A stretch of DNA of 64,000 bases from positions 853,190-917,189 of the forward strand of contig NW_002060945.1 in assembly GCF_000150275.1 (NCBI RefSeq), in the 5' to 3' direction. Below, piece by piece: positions 26,061 to 39,910 of the stretch. The position numbers were made by a program, and so were the translations under genes. The stretch is from Trichoplax adhaerens (Eukaryota; Placozoa; Uniplacotomia; Trichoplacea; Trichoplacidae). The notes beneath the pieces are model-generated. The model worked only from the letters and a program-made list of their open reading frames with translations. It did no database searches and was not told where the DNA came from. Position 1 is the first letter of the stretch, and every line of letters begins with the position of its first letter.

Positions 26061-29000
26061 AACACTGGTATGAATGAATAGAATTGCCTTCACCACAGCC
26101 ATCGCAGTGAAAGGACCACTGGCTAGCTCAATTTTGGACTATTCCATTCTCCATGACTTGATGAAATGGAAAACTCCAAGCTAATAAAAATCATAAAGCA
26201 TAATTAACATCGTAAATTTTGATCAACTTCTGAAATGAGATCATTTGCTTTCTCATTTCACACGATTTCATATCTGACTCTTTGAATTACTATATATATT
26301 AGTAACCCTTTTAAGTGCCTACAGTCATATTTCCTAGTACTGCGTTCTACAGCTCTAGCTAATTATGTTAGCTAGTTGATTAGCTATGGCGACAATATTA
26401 ACAATTTCCATGACTGCATAACTCAACTGCTTTCCTCAAAATGATTGTTAGAGTCAATGGCATCATCGAACCATGAGTAGCTAAGAACGATAATGTTTTG
26501 AAGCTGGCGTTACCCATTAATTCATGCTGTTGGCAACATCTTCCAATAAGTTATGGATTTACGATATAATAATATACCGTAAAAAGAATAATCGTTACTG
26601 AGCTATTGATGATAATTACGTCGGTGTTGGTTTTATTTAATTGAAGCTCTATTTGATTTCATCACTGGCTTTGAATATCGCTTGTCTTATGCCACCGTCA
26701 TTTACATGCAGGGATGGTTACTCATTTAATCTTCAGTGACTTAAGGTAGCTCTCTGTTGACTCAGGTTTTATATTTCTCTGCTTAAAATACATTTCTCAC
26801 CTTATTCTATTCATAAGGGTAATATCACGCCCATTCATCTAATCTGCTTTAACAGCAGCCTCATCGACTAGAAGAATTCGTTTTAGAAGTTAATAAAAAT
26901 ATAATCATCTATGTAGTGTGTGAGAGAGATGTAGGTATAAACACAAATGCATACGCAATGCTACGTCATTAAAGTTAGGGTCCTCTAGTTACAAAAATAG
27001 CTCATTCAAAAAATAATATCATAAGTTGGAGAGTATTTTTAATCCACAGCAACAACTACATGAGGCTTATACATTTACCCGTGACTAACATCTTACAAAC
27101 AATGTAGCCTTTTTTGTCATACATATCAAGCCAATTTATTCCCTCTAGACAAGAGAAATTCAAACGTCGAAGCTAGCAGGTAATTATCTACCCCCACAGC
27201 ATGTGAATGGCATCATGCCACGACCAACAAATAATAGAGTGGAAAGAAAGGAATTGAATCAATGACGAGCTTACCTGACCTATAGTACAGTATCTACGAT
27301 GCACTCTAATTATATCCTTCGTTTCTATTCGATACATCATGCATAGATTGGTTGATATTTATATTATGTTCTAGAATCCATCATTCTTGCTATAAAACGA
27401 TTGCAGATAATAAAAAATTGTAACAATAGTTAGAAGAGGAGGAGAATAATGTTTAAATAAATGGGCAAGTTGATCCATCAACTTTCTACTTTAGCCCTCC
27501 CACTGCGACTTTGTTGAATTAGAGCTGAGAAAAAAACAAAAAGAAAGAGAATATAAATGCAACTCTTAGTTCAATTATTGTATTGACTTGAAGGCGACAA
27601 AATACTGTTGAAATCGTTCCAGTCGTAACTAACTGTAGCTATTTATTGATTATTGTAAAGCCAGGACAATTTCATCAACACCCATAGACAGCGTATCAAG
27701 AATTTTATTGTTATCAAACCATTCTTGCATCTTCGACTATGATTCTTATGCTAATTATTTTGTCAACTCTACTTCATGAATTAATAAAAATAGACTGTAA
27801 GTGCATGTATATTCAAATACTATTTGATTATCATCGCGTCAATACTACCACCAAACCCAGAAAAAAATCGCTACCATTATCAACAAACTTCTAGATTTGT
27901 TTTTTCTTGTTTTTGTTTTAAAATTACTATTGTATAAAATTATAATCGTCAAAGTCTATTTGACATCCCTATACATTCCTCCATAGCAATGACTTATCGA
28001 TAAGATTAATCTTAATTCGAAAGGTCATGGACATAAAATAGGACTGATAATTAAATTTGGCTGTATATCATTGAATGATCGATTAGGTTATACTTTCCAC
28101 AATCGTGATATGAAAGGAATTTAGCTTTAAAATGCATCAGTGAGTTTATTCAGTATTATTAAAATTCATTTTAGAAATACATATGTATCTTATCTTAATA
28201 TTTAACCTATTTTCGCTACCACAGTAATCAATCTAATTTCGTCTTTAATATCAAACAAACAAACTGTCAAGTTTATTAAAAGTCAAAATTGATTGCATAT
28301 AACGTATATGATTCCGTTATTAATATTCGTGGATATTACGTATTATTATTTGATAATGACCACGATATGGATAAAATATGTACACAAAATGTAAAAGATG
28401 ATTTTAGTACTGCATAGTATTCTTCCGTTAATAGTACAAGTAGAAGGAAAGAAAGGGAGTTGATCAAAAAAGACGACAATCAACATCATTAGAAGTTAAA
28501 AGACAATGCTCTATAAATACAATGATGAGTAATAGAAAGAATATGAATATCATCATTAACTGTTAAGAATGTCTACAGGTAGAAATTAAAAAGTAATATC
28601 TAAATGATGATAATTGAGCAATATCCTGGCGTGACCGGTAGAATCGATCGCGGTACATCATATCTTTAACGACATTATCTTGATGTGTAGATCTATCATC
28701 GATGACTGTACACTATATACCATTAATTACACTTTTCCCCATTAAAGCATGAAGGACGGCATGATCCATCGACTGATTTGACAAGGTGTCAATCAGTTGA
28801 TTATTGATTACTTTTAATGGATGGGAACAAAAACCAACCTACACAACAGCTTTATTGTTGTTGTTATTAACAGCAAAATCTAGATATAGTTTTCGAATAA
28901 AACTATCAATCTCATTCTTTAACGTTATTTTCCATCCTATCCTATTTTACGGTCATTTTCAGCAGATGATATATAATTTGACCAACATCAATCAGTTATT

Positions 29001-30597
29001 GATTCAAATTTATTATTTTCCTTTTTCTCCTACATTATGAAATCAGATTATATTATTTATTTCCTTACCCATTCAATAGCAACATATGAGTTAACATATA
29101 TTGGATTGGCAATATATCCAATCACCATTCATTGTGGTTTATTTCCTTTAAAGTATTCAAGACGATAAAATCAGACTCTGATAAGTTAATATCATTACTA
29201 TTCTCATTCAAAATAACTAAGCTAAGTTGATACTATTTTTTTACTCAGTTGCTTGTTAATAATAAGGTGTCCTTCTCTTGTTTTAAAATCCTAAAAATAC
29301 TCATCTATCCCGCTGCGAATGATTACTTAACAAACAAGCGGACATCTTCTGCACTGCAGATGGTTATATTCATACAGGCTAAGGCTATATGCAGTCCTGT
29401 AGAATAGCAATCAATAGATGAAGCTAATAACTATAATGAACTATCAAATCACCTCTGTTTTTATTCAATAAAGTATGACACATTGCAATTAATATCAGGT
29501 AGCATTCATAACACCATTATTAGTGTAAATATATTAGTAATAATATCTATCATCTCTTAATCATCTGTATTTGCTAAATAGGATTCTTATTACATGACGA
29601 AAATAGATATTATTCCACTATGAATGATAAGAAAGAACATAATCTAATATTACCTATAAATAGATAGATCAATAGTAACATAAAAATTGATAATCAAGTT
29701 ATTGAGTCGATTGGAACAGTATTAAAAAAGGAGAAATATGTTAGATATCGGTAATCCAATCTACTACTAAATTAATTAGAGATTGCATAGCTACATTGCT
29801 CATTAATATTTGTAGCCATGAATAACCAAGATTCTTTAATTAAGTGAATCAAAATGTTTAAATAATATTCAATATGATGATTAAGTTATTGCCAGCTGTA
29901 ATTAAATAGCAGTCAACAATTTACTAATCACATCAATTTTCATATAAGTATTGTAACGGTAGTAACTTAATGTGGGGTAATATTACCAATGATGGAAAGG
30001 AATCTAAATTGCTGGGATTCTAGAAACTGTTATCATTCAACACTGCATCATTGAATGATTGTAATTAGGATTATTGACAATTTGATAGGTTAATATTAGT
30101 GAGGCCTGTCTTGTTGTCTTATTGGCAAGTTTATTTAGTTATGTCGGCATGTTTTTTTCTTCTCTTTCTGTCTTTATTGATATAGTGCATATCATTATGT
30201 ATACAAGTATGAGACAGTTGAAGACAATCAATTATTCCATGAGTATACAGACGTGCAATGATTAATTAACTCCTATTATTAACTTGATCAATCGTCTTCT
30301 TTCAACAAAACTTGAATTAGACCGCCTAGTATTCATTTCTAAATAATTACATTAACCAAAGTGGAATAAATATGTGTAGACCAAAAATTTTTAAAATGAT
30401 AGATTCGATTAAATTATCAATTTGACGTAAATGCACACATTACATTTATTTTTTATTTAATCTCAACAAGCTTACGAATTACTCAACGTGGCAGCGTCGT
30501 AGATCTTACAGTATCCGCCATTTCTAAAAGTTGATTTATCTTAATTCTAATACTAGTATAGTGAGGCATAAATTTGCATATCATCATGAATCATCTT

Positions 30598-30825
30598 TTC
30601 TTTTTTTCGTTCTCTCCTTGCCTCTGTTAATCAAGTCTTCATCATATTGAACTAGTATACTTTCTAATTTGGAAGACTATTTGTTTATCTAAGAACATAA
30701 GGCCTTTTCCCTTCTATTCTTTACCCCCTCCTACTCGTTGCCTCCTCCTCCTTCTCTCCATCCCCTTCTCTCATACTCAGATTCACTCCTATAACTTACT
30801 TCTTCTCGCCTCTTCTCACATCTTA
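30598..30825 (+). repeat. Pyrimidine-rich tract
   Basis: From about 30705 to 30825 the plus strand is mostly C and T, with CTCCT and TTCTC repeats and few purines. A shorter tract, TTTTCTTTTTTTCGTTCTCT, precedes it near 30600. Such tracts stand out in this AT-rich surrounding and can form triplex DNA. No gene is attached to it. Confidence 0.75.
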
Positions 30826-33800
30826 TAGAATTACGATATTGTCATGCAGAGACAATAGGTAAACAACTTTATTACATAAGGTCATCGCAATAAATCGAAC
30901 TAATTGAATTAAATTGAATTGTAATCGCTTTTTACTATTAGCTGGTTCAGGTAAATAACAAAAAATATTATTGATCAAGTCGTACCATTAATCCAATTTA
31001 TTATCACCCAAATCGTCTAAAAAAATAAAAATGGAATCCTTTGACATCGCGATTTAGACCATAGAATATTAGGAATAAAATAATAAAAATAAGATTAGAG
31101 GTGGAAAATTGGAAATAACCATCAGTATCACTGATGCCGCAGTACGGTAGATATTTCAATAATCGATCATAATAATAGATGATTTCTAATATCAAGAATT
31201 AAAGTGTTATTCCAATAATCGACTGCCAAACCAGGGAAATAATGGTCCAGAAGACAAATTCAGAATATATATAAAACTATTTTGACTGGTTAAAGTTGAT
31301 GTAAAAGATTAGAGTTAGCGTTATGCTGTTGCAGAAGCGATCTCATTTTCAACGGCGATCACTGATCACTAATAATATCTAAAATTTTAAGTTTTATATT
31401 TCATCTATATGATATGAAAAATTTAATTGCACCTCACTCAATGATCATCCCTATTGTAACTAACAAATAATATTATTTACTTGTATACAATAATATAATG
31501 ATTTCTAATAACCTGACAAAAATGATTGATGTTGAAATACATACTGAATTTTTAATGAAATAAGGATAAAATTTCATCATGCCTTTATTAAGTCAATCTA
31601 AAAAGAAATGCTAACAAACGTAGAAGCAGTCATATCGAAAAATATAACCGTAAATAATGCAGTTCGAGCAAGTGAGCATGCGAAAAGCTATGATTAGTCA
31701 ATGATATTACAAATTATTCAAATTGGAATAAATGTAATAAAGAATAAATTACTATAAATTGTAAACATATAAATATATATGTAAATTCTAGGAAATTTGA
31801 TAACATCATTACTAAAATCATCAGAGCAATAGAACAACGGAACTAGTATTTTCAATTGCAGTAAATCAAGTCGATTAATAAAAGCTACGTTAATATGACT
31901 TTGTAATAATAATATTTTTAAAATTATGTAATTAAGAACGCATGTATTAGGAAGAGTGTTATCATTAATATTTCAATGTTGGTGGTAATTTCGGTTTTGT
32001 TGTCATTTAAACTATTTGTTCACTTCTGCTATAGTTTCATTATCAGTATTAATGTTATAGTAATAAATGAAATCTGCTTCTCAAATAGATAACAACAACG
32101 GATAATCATAACCGGGAAAAACAAAAATAGTCTAGCGAACAAACCTTATGATAAAGTTATAGTATTATATTTTTTAAAGTTATTGTTATAATACATTATC
32201 AGTAAATTCTATACAAACTTGGGTAAAATCTCATTACTTAAACGAATATTCTAAACATAAAAACGTAACCACAATAATAGATGATAGTTTATAATATATA
32301 TTTGACATAATAATAGATTTATAATTACAGTTAGACACCAAAAGGGTCATTTGAGAATTAGTAGTTTTAGTATTAACTACTGTATGTGCAGTCACAATGT
32401 AATAGTACTAACTATATTCATTTTCTATTATTATATGTTAAGTAAGCTATACGTATTATCTTCAATGTAAGTAGTTTTTACTTTAAATTTGTATGCTGAA
32501 TTGGTACTGAAAAAGCTAAAAATATTCAAAAAAGAAACAATAAATGATAAAGGATAAATAATATAATAAACCATCGATATCCAGTTGGGAAAAATTAGTC
32601 AATCAACTTGAATAATAATGCTAGCAGTAAAGATATTAATTAAAGAATTTTCGTAAAGCATAAGATTTAGAACTGTACATTTCGACTGAACGACGATGAA
32701 GCATTTACATATTTAGTAAACTATATGAATTAAATAGGCATGCAAATAAATATCTATTCGTCAAGCATATTGTGATATTATGATAACATCATTCTTATAT
32801 ATTCCGTATTTCTCAATAAAGTAATTTGAGGGATAGGAATGAAATTTTAAATAAATAACGTTATATTTAGCTTAATTGATAGTATAATTAATATAGATCA
32901 TTAAAATTATAATACTATTGATAATCTGGTTATAGATCGAGCAATTGACGTATTTCAAATACTCTATTTCTAGTCAGTAGAGTTAGTGTTGCGCTTATTT
33001 AAAACCATCTAATGTTAGTAATATTTTAGAAAGTTTCTAAGGTTGAAGGCTATCAATAATGTAATTTAAGCAAATTAAATGCATTGTTTTTTCCAATCAA
33101 GGTAGCTTTTTCGTTATGATATAATCTAACTTGAACTATAACAACAATGACTACCTTCGACGTATACGAAAAGGTTTCATACTGCCGTACAGCCCAAAGA
33201 ATTAGCTTAAGATTAAAGTTTGAAAGATTGTACGAATACAGGTCAAGTTATTCGTTGGATTGTAAAATTGTGCATAATCCTGTAACCAGTCATATATAAA
33301 TCGTACATAAATGATTGAAAGCAATTAGCTCTTGGTGCTGTTAGACGAACCAATTTTATGTAATAAAGTGAACATTTACAAGAAATAGCAGTTCTTGCTA
33401 CAATATTTTGAATACACTTTATCCAACATACCCACATATACTTAGAAATATTTAAAAGTCTAATTAAAAATATTACTAGAAATACCAAATAGTGTAAACA
33501 TATATAGCGAAGAGATGATGTCTATAATTATGATAACTATATTGGTGACTGCTATATTATTTGTTTATAACCGCTGATCAGCCTCTACAATTTTGTATGA
33601 ATCCAACCTGTATAATTGTGTAAGGATGCGAGATGTGCGTATGCGAATCTATCAAATATGCTGTTTAATAATTTCTACTAGTAAATATGTAATATTAAAA
33701 TGAACAGAAAATAGCCCAGTGATGCAGTTTTAATCTAGTAGTAAAGATGCGAAAGTTACTTGCTTAGTAAATTGATAGCGTATATATTTGATGTAGAGAC

Positions 33801-35406
33801 ATACGTTCTTTGAGTTTGTGATCGATGAAAGTAAATTATATGTACGGTACAGCAGATCATCTACAATTCTACATCTCCTATGGGAATAATTTAAGACATA
33901 TATAACTTTGTTTTATATAATGAAATCTATATCAGGTCTACCTTTCCTTCATAAATTGATACTAAATTATACCACTAACAGATACAATTAGATGACATCA
34001 GAGGATAATATTACTACATAATATTATTTTTTGGTATCAACCTGGAGCGGGTTACTTTATAAGGTTGACAATACTTGCTATTCTTTCTTCCTTTTAGTGC
34101 AATTTAATATATTCTAGAAAACCTAAAATTAAATTATTACTTGCTAGGTTATAATCACAGGTATCATACATAATTAGATTATATTCATTCCAGTAAATTA
34201 CAATCAATCTTTAATTATAACTGCTGTTCAATACGCCTATGTCAAATAGTATTTCAGAAAAAGATAAGAGCCAGAGAATTCGAAAACTTTAATGAATCAA
34301 TTTACTTTTTGGTAATTTACAATAACACCTCAGTTGCTGGTAAATGAAGATTATATAAAAATTGTTTAAACTGTAACCAGCTTGAATAATTTGGTAGTGA
34401 TTTTCGGGCAGAAAGTAATTATTTATCGTTACAAACGAAGGCTGATAGCGAGTCACAAATTTGTTTCATTTTTTATCATATTTACCATGATAACTTTATA
34501 AGAAATTCATAAATTAATTATTAATTTCACGCATTGATAATTTCAACCTAATGATACCTCATTGCAATTGATATCGATTATTCTTGGCAACGACCATGAT
34601 AATTTAATTCAGATAGTTTTATAGTATCATAAATCTCTAAATAACTCTCTTTTAGCACTATTGCTTTCATATCAGGCGTAACTTTCTACGTCAGTTCTGA
34701 TTAATTATCATTTTAAAATCAGGAACATCGATCACTGTATTACATGATGCTTTCACATCGACTAATCAATCATCTCTTGAAGCTATATCCATATTGATAT
34801 TTAAATTCAAAAAAGTCTTTCAGTACAATAATATCTTACAATAGCTGCTTAATATAGTTGTAAATTTCTTTTGCACTACATGATTCTCCACTACTCTGGA
34901 ATATGTTTTCTTCATAACACTTACTTTTAATCATCTATCTGATACAACTATTTGTGACAAAAAACCTTAATTCAAAATGTAGATAAAGTTTTGAAGAAAA
35001 GCAATTTAGGTATCGTGCTATAGTAACTCTTTCCGCAAAATCTATTAAAAAAAGGTTAATTGTTTAGCAATTTTATTAATTAATGACAGCGAAATGTAAC
35101 TGCTTCTAAGAAATTTATCATTGTTTTTATTAATATTTATATACCTTGAAAAGCCTTTTTAATATTAAAAGCTCTTCCCAAGGGTATTTTCATAAATTGA
35201 GATTTGCTTAAAAGAGAGAAATAGTAAAGTATATAGTAGCTACACAGCATTATTAGGTCTCCTAGTAATATATTTCCTTCGCAGAATAGTCCGATAAAGA
35301 TACACTCATATGGTATGATTAAAAATATGGATGCAATATACAATAGCTAGTAGTGAATAAAATTCAATCAACCTAAATTCCTATCATTTGACTCAATTCT
35401 TTAATA

Positions 35407-35509
35407 TTGGAATGGGTTAGTTCCCTCATAGGAACATCCCGAAGTTAGTCGGAGATTAAGTAGGGTAGATAGACTAGTTTAGGTCCGATCACGAAAGCTA
35501 TTTTGTGAC
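35407..35509 (+). repeat. Short dispersed repeat, copy 2 (SINE-like)
   Basis: Second copy of the element at 13569-13674, in the same orientation. The 3' block is best preserved, and its stem-loop is kept (35489-35496 with 35501-35508, loop GCTA, the one loop change from copy 1). TGGGTTAGT at about 35414 and GGTCCGATCAC at 35482-35492 loosely resemble the A and B boxes of RNA polymerase III promoters; TTAAGTAGGGT at 35457-35467 loosely resembles 5S rRNA box A. Neither resemblance is strong enough to name a parent RNA. Confidence 0.55.
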
Positions 35510-38500
35510 ACTGCCTGTCACAGCGTAAATTATTCACTGTAACTAATTTTTTTATGAAACATTCAGTGCTATAGTAAGATATTGAATTTATTATGATAGG
35601 TGTTTAGATGCAGTTTATTGCAACGTTGTATATCTGGAAAAGTGCATGAAGTGTGCTTAATTCTTGAGTTATTGTTTACGATAAAATTATTATGCATGCA
35701 GGTTCTCTTATAAACTTTGCTATAGTTTCTGAATTTGTATCAGAATAATATTATGATTATCGAAGCCTCATTTTCAATCTTCATGCTGTTGTCAGACTCC
35801 GATTGACCTTGGCCAACCACACATAGCTGTATCGCGTTATGTACGATATTCGTGTTAGTGCAAGAAAATGTATATAAAGCTTGTATGCATTAATAATAAA
35901 ATTACATGTAGATCATGAGTTGATAAGGAATTCTACTAGATCGGCCCTAGCGAAGAACTGGCTAGTTGAGTTGTTTCTTATCGATACTGTTCCAAGTGTG
36001 GTTCAGAGAGTACGACAATTTTGGATCTAGTGGTCCTTTTTGTTACAAAGAGCTTATTGCAACACTGCCCTATTGTAGGGTCTCATTATTTAATAGAACA
36101 TGTAAAAAACGCTTCGTAAATGCTACTAGGGAATTCTAACTCGGCTTTGAAGGTCAGTATTCAGTATAGTATGGCTGTATAATATACTGTGGTGTGATGT
36201 AGTACAATGTAATGTGCAGCAAATGGCACTGTATTCGCATTAATGTACGCTAGCTGGATAGCATATTAACAAGATTTTCTGTTATTATTATGTAATATAT
36301 AGAAAGAGATTGTACCTGAGTTAATCCTATAGTTTTTAAACAGTTATAGAGTTAAAATTTCGACACGAAAGTAGCCTTAATTTGATCAATATAACTCAAA
36401 TTGGGATTCTTTTGATTTAAATCATTTCCACAGTAAGAAACTAAATAAATCTATGCCATATATAACTCCATTTAATAACAAAATACTGATAAAGTGCAAT
36501 AAAATGATATTTGAATATTGTATGACTTGCTGCGAATGTGTATTTGCTGAATTTTGAACTAAATTTACTGAATATAATTTAGCTAATTTAAATACAATTC
36601 TGTAGTAAATGGATCAGTTGTTCAGAATAAATGCTGTTCTATGGTATAAGTAGAACTATATCCACATTCGTTCTATAACTTTTGAAATATTTATAGTTAC
36701 TATCCTCTAATACGAGTAGATACAACTTAATTGTTATCATCCAATTGTTGTATTGACTTATTTAAAAATTGAATAAACTTGTACTAGATCTTGTACAATA
36801 AATTTTGACTTGATTTAAGAATTAGTACTGGTACAGAAAAGTGAAGCTCTTTGAAATAATAATGTGCTGTACAGATACTATTTACAACTGCAAGAGAAAT
36901 AACAGCAGCTATCATTAAAAGCAAATATATTAGTTGCAGTAAACAACGTACATAAGTGATTAAGTTAGAACTATCTTAATGAAATTTATGTAATTATACG
37001 TCAATCCAACTGTGAATGGCATGCGCTATTGTAAATGCTTGAAGTTTACAGTATCAATTCTTTTCATTTGATATGAGAAATAACAGATTAAGTATCAGTC
37101 AATGATCAAGTAAGACTTAGTAATTGCTTATATTTAATTGCATTGACAGCATAAACAGCTTTTAGTCTTTATTTAAATTACTTTATATAGACATAAAAAG
37201 ATCGAAACTTTTAAGTTCAGCAAATACGTTTCATAAAATATTCAATAGCGCCATATTACGTCATTACTCAGATATGAGAATGTCTAAATTTACTATTCAA
37301 TTAAATTAAGGTATTAAACATTCAGCATCCTAAGGAGATTTTGAGTAATTTGATTAGGATACACGCGTAAAAGCTATGCATGCTCAAGTTATCAGCTTGA
37401 TACACTTATAGTGTACACATATTAATTGAAAATCGCCTTATTTATCAATATCACACTTCGGATCATTGCTTGATGTATATTAGTTTTATATCAAACTATG
37501 ATTGATTGATTACTTAAAAAATTATCTTGACATATTCTTATTTATTTATTGAATGACTTATTTAACTGCATTCGAACAACGGTTATAATCTTAGATCTAT
37601 AGCCAAAAAAAGAATACACAAACATTAATATACAATATTGCATCATCAATAAGAAGAATAGGGCGCAATTTCTATTTTAACGATGAGTCATGGAAAAAAC
37701 TTTTAGTATTTATTTTCACGTATTGAAGGTTTATCTGTAACGCCCACTGTAATTAATTACTAGGATACCCACTTAAATTAATTCTAATAAACTGTACCGA
37801 TATTATATCAAAAGATTGGCCTATTCTAAAGATTGAATATGGGTATAATCTATTTATGACGCTTCAATCCTTTCCAGGGTATCCTGAATTCACAAATTTT
37901 ATACGATTATTAGATTACAGTTGAAATACTTGACTATATTTTGAACTTAAAAATTAAATATCCTCCGTTTATGATATTTGATCCTTTCTTTAGATTATAA
38001 TATTATCTTGTAAAAGCCTGGCCTTTATGTTTTAGATTAGCAGTAAAAGTTCTTTCGCTTATTCCAACTTCCAAGGATAAAACTTTATACGATAATTGTA
38101 TATATGACGCTTATACTATTTTTAGAATCTCAGAAGAGCAAGTCCCACATACTCATTAGATTAAATTTTAAAATATTCACCCATTCCTAGGAATTGGATT
38201 TAATTATCTCCAATTGTGATATTTAAGTCGTTCCTAGATCACCCTGAGGGCAAATTCTATACAACTTTATTGCATTAAAAATAAAAACAAAAATGCTCTA
38301 GTTCTAGGAACTGAATTTAATAATCTAAATTAGGTTCAAATTATCTCTAAAATGTTTTAAACAGTAAGCTTTGATACGTATACTTATTATATAAAGGTAA
38401 AATATGTACATATTACAAAATAATTGAATTTAAGAATTGTATGTCATATTGAGGTATCACTAAGGAACTTTAGACCAATGTATTTTATGTGCTTATTCGA

Positions 38501-39910
38501 TTAAGAGTATTAAGGATTTTAAAATATTATTGAAAATTATCAGATTCATTGCCTTACTTCATTCTTTTGTTTATTAAAACGAAATTCGGTGTGTACAACA
38601 AGTGTAATTAGCTTCTATACCAGTTTTAAAGCCCGTCAAATCCTCGACTGTGCTTTTCGATATAATCTAAGACAGTACGGTAAAATCTTAACATAAGGGG
38701 AAAATGGAATCCATCATTCAAAATCAAGCCAGATCGTAATAAGCTATCAAATAAGTCGGAGCTTATATTAATAGGCTATAACAAAGAGTAAGGCAACATC
38801 AAGGGCCTAATACTAGAATATCACTGCGATGGGTAGTTTATTGCTATCCAGCAATATTTAGAGCTTTCGCAATATCTAGAAATTTGTCATCGTATATACG
38901 ATAAATTATAATTATTTACAAATGCACAAGCCTTGTTATTGAAGCAAAAGCTGATGTTTCATCAGACTAAACCAATAAAGGCTATAATATTGTAAACTAG
39001 TAGTAGCGCAATTAGTTATTAGCAAGGATTTTGTTGGATTTCAGTCCGGAAGAACTATACAACTTAAGGAAGACCAGTTTTGAGTAAAGATCTTAAAGCC
39101 TACAACTGCGGCCACCAATGTGGTTCTCTTTCAAACTTTTACTGTTTTATTATCGTCATTTGCAAGATGCTACAATGTATATACAAATCTACCCAGATAA
39201 ATAAAAGTAACGATCATTAACTTGAAATCTTGGTAGATCAACACTATCAAATATTACATAATTAAATTATTGGGACTATAATAATTATCTATTAGCTTGG
39301 TAATGATAATACTTGGCGACTAAAATAGCTACCTTTTTATATATTAGTCTAGCCAAGTTTACTTTAAGTTTACAGATACTATCATCATTATTAAATCGGT
39401 TTCGGCGTAAATTGTTGTACATTGAAAGACTTGTTAAATATATTGTTATGAAAATAGCATTTGGTTGTACAAAGAATTTATAACCTTAGGTTAGCGAACA
39501 TAATTGAACTACCAGTGTAGACTATAGTAACGTTGTTCATTCGAAGCGCTATATATAATTATTAAAATTTCAATGTGTCTTAATAGTAGATCGCCGAACG
39601 AGACATTATACATATAGGCATTAATCCATTGACCAATATCATCTAATGTATTCTTCGTGACTAGAGAGCAGTGAGTCAGATTAAATGCCCAATAAACTAT
39701 TAGACTTCATAATTTCATAAATATACTAATGATATGCTATTATATCATTAAGTCCATAATGAATGTATCGGCGAATTGTCACTAGTAAAGCGATACATAA
39801 TCGAACACTTAATTTATTGTAGTCCTACATCCATAGATATTTACGAATGTGACAAATCTGATCTCATCATGTGGGTTTGTAATGCTTAGTTGCTTGCAGA
39901 AATTGTCTTC

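Larger units (their letters stand above)
26061..39910. other. Gene-poor AT-rich region between MEX3 and COG1
   Basis: Almost 14 kb with no frame that resembles a known protein and no believable exon chain. It contains the second copy of the dispersed repeat and a long pyrimidine tract (both listed). GTAC motifs are only scattered here. The right end is the 3' flank of COG1, which is transcribed toward it. Noncoding RNAs or distant control elements are possible, but I see no direct evidence for them. Confidence 0.55.

Noticed and set aside
35457-35500. 5S rRNA gene
   Set aside because: Only TTAAGTAGGGT and a few flanking bases resemble 5S box A, the second copy lacks part of it, and the conserved ends of 5S are absent.
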